From the NCBI GenBank assembly GCA_910584265.1, contig CAJTZE010000009.1, positions 8,491-72,490 of the forward strand: DNA of 64,000 nt, written 5' to 3'. Origin of the DNA: an uncultured Dorea sp. (GTDB lineage Bacteria > Bacillota > Clostridia > Lachnospirales > Lachnospiraceae). The translations under genes and the position numbers were made by a program. The notes beneath the pieces are model-generated. The model was not told the DNA's origin. It searched no databases and saw nothing but the letters and a program-made list of their open reading frames with translations. This document shows positions 60,218 to 64,000 of the stretch, in pieces. The stretch's first letter is position 1. Every line of letters begins with the position of its first letter.

Positions 60218-62038
60218 TCATTGAAACACCTCCAGCATCCTCTCTTCCTCAAACTGACTGGAATACAACTGATAGTACTGTCCTTTTTTCTTAATCAATT
60301 CCCGATGATTTCCGTGCTCAATAATCTTCCCGTCCTTCATGACCAGAATAATATCCGCGTTCCGCACCGTTGACAGCCGGTGGGCGATCATAAATGACGT
60401 ATGGTCTTTTAACAGCATATCCGCCGCCTTCTGAATCAGCTGTTCCGTCCACGTATCAATGGAGGACGAGGCTTCATCCAGCACAAAGACCGCAGGCCTC
60501 GCAAGAATTGCCCTGGCAAATGATATCAATTGCTTTTCTCCGGTTGACAACCGGCTGCCGCCCTCGCCTACATCTGTATCATATCCCTTCTCAAGCCGGG
60601 AGATCACCTGATCCGCCGATACCTGTCTGGCTGCCTCTTCCACCTCGGCATCCGCCGCGTCCAGCCTGCCGTAACGGATATTTTCCCGGATCGTGCCGGA
60701 AAACAGGTGCGGATTCTGCAGCACATAGCCGATCTGGCTGTGGAGCCACAGCTGGGAACGCTCTCTGTAATCCCTGCCGTCAATCAATATCTGCCCTTCC
60801 GTCGGCTCAAAGAACCGGCACGCCAGATTAACGATCGTAGATTTGCCGGCTCCTGTCTCTCCCACAACGGCCACTGTAGTTCCTGCCGGAATCTTTAAGT
60901 TAAAATGCTCCAGTACATTTTCCTTTCCGTCCGGATAGCAGAAGGTTACATCCCGAAATTCGATATCCCCTTTGATCGGCTCCCAGTTTTCCTTTTTCGG
61001 ATGTATGGCATCCCCATATTTTTCCTGCACCTCCAGCGGGTCGGTAATATTCGGTTCCTGCTCCAAGAGCCCTGTCACCCGCTCTATATTTGCCTGACAG
61101 GATATTAGGTCCGACAGAAGCCTTGCAAGCTGCTGAACCGGCTCGAATATTCCCACAGCATAGGTCAGGAACACGGAAAGCGTTCCCAGCTCGATCAGCT
61201 GATTCTGCACAAAATACCCGCCTCTGGCCAGAACAAATGCCGTGACCATAGAACTGAAAAACAGAATCAGCGGCATATACACCGCCGTCAGCCTGGCAAG
61301 CATCATAGAGCCGCCCTTCATCCGCCCTGTGATATCCTGAAAGGACTGATCATTCAATTCTTCCATTACCAGCGTCTTACTGGTTTGGACTCCGGTAATC
61401 CCTTCATTGAAGGCTCCTGTAATCTCCGAATTTATTTCCCGGATCCTCCGGTTCCAAAGCAGCATCCGTTTCTGGAAAAACGCCGTAAGAAGCGCAATAA
61501 AGGGAACCACCAGAAGAACGATCAGCGCCAGCCTCCAGTTCAGCACAAACATAATCCCGAACACCCCGATAACATAGGTAAATGCCCAGAACATATCCAC
61601 CAGGCCCCAGGCAAGCACCGAAGCAATCTTTAAGGTATCGCTCATCACTCTGGCATGGATATACCCCACCGGCGTGGTATTGTAATAAGAAAAGGACAGC
61701 TTCTGCAGATGTACAAACTGCGCCCTCTTCAAATCCTTTCCTACATGCATCTCAATATGAATTGCCGCACGCACACTAAAAAACAAACTAACCGTCTGTA
61801 CGATAATTGCAAGCCCATACATAACTACGAACCACTCTATCCCATCCAGCGTATCCGGTATAATAAACTGGTCAATGGCATAACTCTGGAACAACGGCAC
61901 CGCCGCATCCATCAATACCAGCACTACATTCAGGCTCACCGTAACTGCAAAGTATTTATAATAGGGACGGAAGAAGGGCAGCATCTTTTTCCAGACAGAC
62001 AGGCTGAAATTCTTATTTTCCATTCCGTTCTCTTTCAT
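60218..62038 (-). CDS. ABC exporter half-transporter, canonical ATP site (second gene)
   Basis: A 606-residue half-transporter with six membrane helices (about 20-300) and an ATPase domain. Walker A is GETGAGKST, the signature is LSTGEKQLISFARAIL (LSTGE in place of LSGGQ), Walker B VFVLDEASSSID keeps the catalytic Glu, and the switch His is in IAHRLST. It pairs with the preceding gene as a heterodimer. The ATG at 62038 follows AAGGAGG and lies inside the upstream gene by 26 bases. Substrate unknown; drugs or peptides are possible. Confidence 0.88.
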   Translation of the reverse strand: MKENGMENKNFSLSVWKKMLPFFRPYYKYFAVTVSLNVVLVLMDAAVPLFQSYAIDQFIIPDTLDGIEWFVVMYGLAIIVQTVSLFFSVRAAIHIEMHVGKDLKRAQFVHLQKLSFSYYNTTPVGYIHARVMSDTLKIASVLAWGLVDMFWAFTYVIGVFGIMFVLNWRLALIVLLVVPFIALLTAFFQKRMLLWNRRIREINSEITGAFNEGITGVQTSKTLVMEELNDQSFQDITGRMKGGSMMLARLTAVYMPLILFFSSMVTAFVLARGGYFVQNQLIELGTLSVFLTYAVGIFEPVQQLARLLSDLISCQANIERVTGLLEQEPNITDPLEVQEKYGDAIHPKKENWEPIKGDIEFRDVTFCYPDGKENVLEHFNLKIPAGTTVAVVGETGAGKSTIVNLACRFFEPTEGQILIDGRDYRERSQLWLHSQIGYVLQNPHLFSGTIRENIRYGRLDAADAEVEEAARQVSADQVISRLEKGYDTDVGEGGSRLSTGEKQLISFARAILARPAVFVLDEASSSIDTWTEQLIQKAADMLLKDHTSFMIAHRLSTVRNADIILVMKDGKIIEHGNHRELIKKKGQYYQLYSSQFEEERMLEVFQ

Positions 62039-63812
62039 CAGCTGTCCCTCCTTCCTCCAGAAGTCTTCTATCATCCTGATTCATCTGTATTTCGTATATT
62101 TTCTGATAGATTTTCCCGTTTCGGATCAATTCCTGATGGGTTCCCAGTTCCTCTGCCCTTCCGTGGTTCAGCACCAAAATCTGATCTGCATCCATCAGCG
62201 TCGTGATACGGTGGGAAATGAGGATCACTACGGCATCCTTCATCTTCTCCCTGAGAGCCCTGCGGATCCGCAGATCCGTCTCTGCATCCACCGCGGACAG
62301 CGAATCATCAAATACCATGATCGGTGTTTTCGCAAGCAGCATTCTGGCAATGGCTATCCTCTGGCGCTGGCCTCCGGATAAGGTAACGCCCCGCTCTCCC
62401 ACCATCGTCTCATAGCCGTCCGGGAATCCCATAATGGCATCATCCACGCAGGCGGTCCTGGCAGCATCCCGGATCTCTTCCATGGATGCCGAAGGATTGA
62501 CTGCCGCGATATTTTCCCGGATGGTCCTTGAAAACAGAAACGGCTCCTGAAGCACGATGCCGATATGTTCCCGCATCCATTTTCTGGAAATATCACGGAT
62601 ATCGATCCCGCCGATCCGGATCGTGCCTTCTTCCAGCTCATACAGCCGGTCCAAAAGATGCATCAGCGTCGATTTCCCGCTCCCGGTTCCTCCCAGGATT
62701 CCGTAAACTGCCCCCTCCTGAATATGGAAGCTCACGTCCTCCAATACCTTCGCGCCGTCCCCGTACCCAAAGGTCACGCGCTCAAAGGCGATATCGTTCT
62801 GTTCCGGACGTTTCCCCTCCTCAGACATATTCTCCTCAGCAGACTCCAATATATAATTCACACGGTCAAAGGATACCCCCGCCTTGCTCATCTCAGACAA
62901 GATACGGCCTAAGCTTCTGACCGGCCACACAAGCGTCGTATTATAGGATGCAAATGCGATAAATTCCCCTGCGGTAATATTACCGTGTACCGCTTCGATT
63001 GCTCCCAAAGTAATGATACATATTACCTGAACCCCCGTGATCAGCTCTCCTACACCCCAGTAAAGCCCCGAAAGCGTCCCAAGCCTGATCCAGAGTCCTG
63101 CAAATTTTTGATTCTTCTCGTCAAACCGGCTGGTCTCAAACTTCTCCCTGCCGAACGCCCGCACCACCCGGACACCGGAGGCATTCTCCTGTACGACTGT
63201 AGAAAGCTCGCCCTCCGCTTCATCCGCTTTGGTAAAATTTCTGGCGATCAAGTGGTAAAACACACCCGAATAGAGCAGCACAATTGGAATAAATACCATT
63301 GCCGCCAGCGTCAGCTTCCGGTCCATGGAGCACATCATCATAAGCGAAACTACCAGCAGGAACAAGGTCCGAAACACCTCCAGCACCTGCGTTACCACAA
63401 AATTTCTTATCGTCTCCACATCCGTCGTACACCGCTGGATAATATCACCGGTCTGGTTCTCACTATGCCATTTCATCGGCAGGCGCTGCACATGGTAAAA
63501 TAGAATATCCCTCATATTTTTTGCAAAGGTCTCCCCTGCCTTCGCCGTATTACTCCGGTACAGATAAATGGCAATGCCGTTCCCAAACGCAATCCCGGCC
63601 ACAAGCAGAGACAAGATCCACAGATGCTCCTTCAGATAAGGAATGCCTCCCGGAACCAGCACCCGATCGATCGTGAAGCTGAATATCCTCGGGATCAGCG
63701 CCCCTAAAACAGTAGATACAAGGGACGATGCCAGAACAATCGCAAAGTACCGTTTTGTGTTTTTGGAAAACCGCAATATTAAACTGAAACGCCCCTTCTT
63801 CTCTGCCGGCAT
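62013..63812 (-). CDS. ABC exporter half-transporter, degenerate ATP site (first gene)
   Basis: A 599-residue half-transporter with six membrane helices (about 15-315) and an ATPase domain. Walker A is GGTGSGKST, the signature LSGGQRQRIAIARMLL is canonical, but Walker B is IMVFDDSLSAVD, with Asp where the catalytic Glu should be. The switch His is present in ISHRITT. This is the usual asymmetry of heterodimeric exporters such as TM287/288: one site hydrolyses, the other is weak. GGAGGAG precedes the ATG, after a near-consensus promoter. Confidence 0.88.
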   Translation of the reverse strand: MPAEKKGRFSLILRFSKNTKRYFAIVLASSLVSTVLGALIPRIFSFTIDRVLVPGGIPYLKEHLWILSLLVAGIAFGNGIAIYLYRSNTAKAGETFAKNMRDILFYHVQRLPMKWHSENQTGDIIQRCTTDVETIRNFVVTQVLEVFRTLFLLVVSLMMMCSMDRKLTLAAMVFIPIVLLYSGVFYHLIARNFTKADEAEGELSTVVQENASGVRVVRAFGREKFETSRFDEKNQKFAGLWIRLGTLSGLYWGVGELITGVQVICIITLGAIEAVHGNITAGEFIAFASYNTTLVWPVRSLGRILSEMSKAGVSFDRVNYILESAEENMSEEGKRPEQNDIAFERVTFGYGDGAKVLEDVSFHIQEGAVYGILGGTGSGKSTLMHLLDRLYELEEGTIRIGGIDIRDISRKWMREHIGIVLQEPFLFSRTIRENIAAVNPSASMEEIRDAARTACVDDAIMGFPDGYETMVGERGVTLSGGQRQRIAIARMLLAKTPIMVFDDSLSAVDAETDLRIRRALREKMKDAVVILISHRITTLMDADQILVLNHGRAEELGTHQELIRNGKIYQKIYEIQMNQDDRRLLEEGGTADERERNGK

Positions 63813-63854
63813 ATTCTTCTCCTCCGTAACTGTTCTTCATGCTATAATAGCTGC

Positions 63855-63883
63855 ATTATAACCAGAACCATGCGAAAAGACAA
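63855..63883 (-). promoter_or_regulatory. Promoter of the ABC exporter operon
   Basis: TTGTCT (63878-63883), a 17-base spacer and a perfect TATAAT (63855-63860) on the minus strand, about 40 bases before the first gene. Bases 63884-64000 show no gene. Confidence 0.75.
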
Positions 63884-64000
63884 CAGGTAACTCCAAAATT
63901 CAACCCTCTGCCGCACACTTTAGAATTGCTTATTCTCATATAATCATATATAGTCCTGTCTTTGACAGTTAGTAGATTAAAAAATCGCTGTATCCCTTGT

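Overview
The window looks like chromosomal DNA of an anaerobic, spore-related Firmicute, most likely a Lachnospiraceae / Clostridium cluster XIVa gut bacterium. The clues are a SpoVG gene, a long 396-residue PRPP-synthetase variant, paired GlgC/GlgD glycogen genes, DnaD and a DnaI-type helicase loader, C_GCAxxG_C_C redox proteins, zinc-ribbon envelope proteins, and A/T-rich regulatory DNA around moderately G+C-rich genes. This is an inference from gene content; no rRNA or tRNA gene is present to confirm it.

Layout. 1-8.1 kb: the end of a pseudouridine synthase, then prs, dnaI and dnaD on the minus strand with two perfect DnaA boxes upstream, murC, and a plus-strand glgC-glgD-spoVG unit. 8.2-15.4 kb: a minus-strand series asnS, response regulator, histidine kinase, an SbcD/SbcC-like (YhaO/YhaN-like) pair and a MATE exporter. 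15.6-21.8 kb: a tightly overlapping eight-gene operon with an OpuC-type ABC importer, two C_GCAxxG_C_C proteins, a 4Fe-4S protein and an MFS carrier; this is the most unusual metabolic unit in the window. 22.0-24.3 kb: an AIM24-family gene, then HTH, HD and VanZ genes that trail rpoC.

24.3-44.6 kb holds the transcription/translation core, but it is split. The usual order secE-nusG-rplK-rplA-rplJ-rplL-rpoB-rpoC is kept on the minus strand, yet a 6.5 kb block of mostly plus-strand envelope genes (amidase lipoprotein, zinc-ribbon proteins, a C-type-lectin-like protein, a GH3 lipoprotein, YARHG and TcaA-like proteins) separates rplA from rplJ, and a Na/Pi-cotransporter gene separates rplL from rpoB. 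Each part has its own visible promoter and terminator, and rplJL has an L10 leader.

44.6-64 kb: a DUF1015 gene, two small HTH regulators, a second glgC-glgD pair, a DUF2974 hydrolase-like gene, purC, a decayed patch with remnants of polysaccharide genes and a start-less HTH, the mannitol PTS genes (mtlD, mtlA, divergent mtlR-type regulator), the general PTS genes ptsH-ptsI, and a two-gene heterodimeric ABC exporter.

The genes link carbon intake (mannitol PTS, HPr/EI) to storage (two glgCD pairs), plus cell-wall synthesis and sensing. Starts were chosen by Shine-Dalgarno position and family fit. Functional names come from motif recognition only; no database search was possible.
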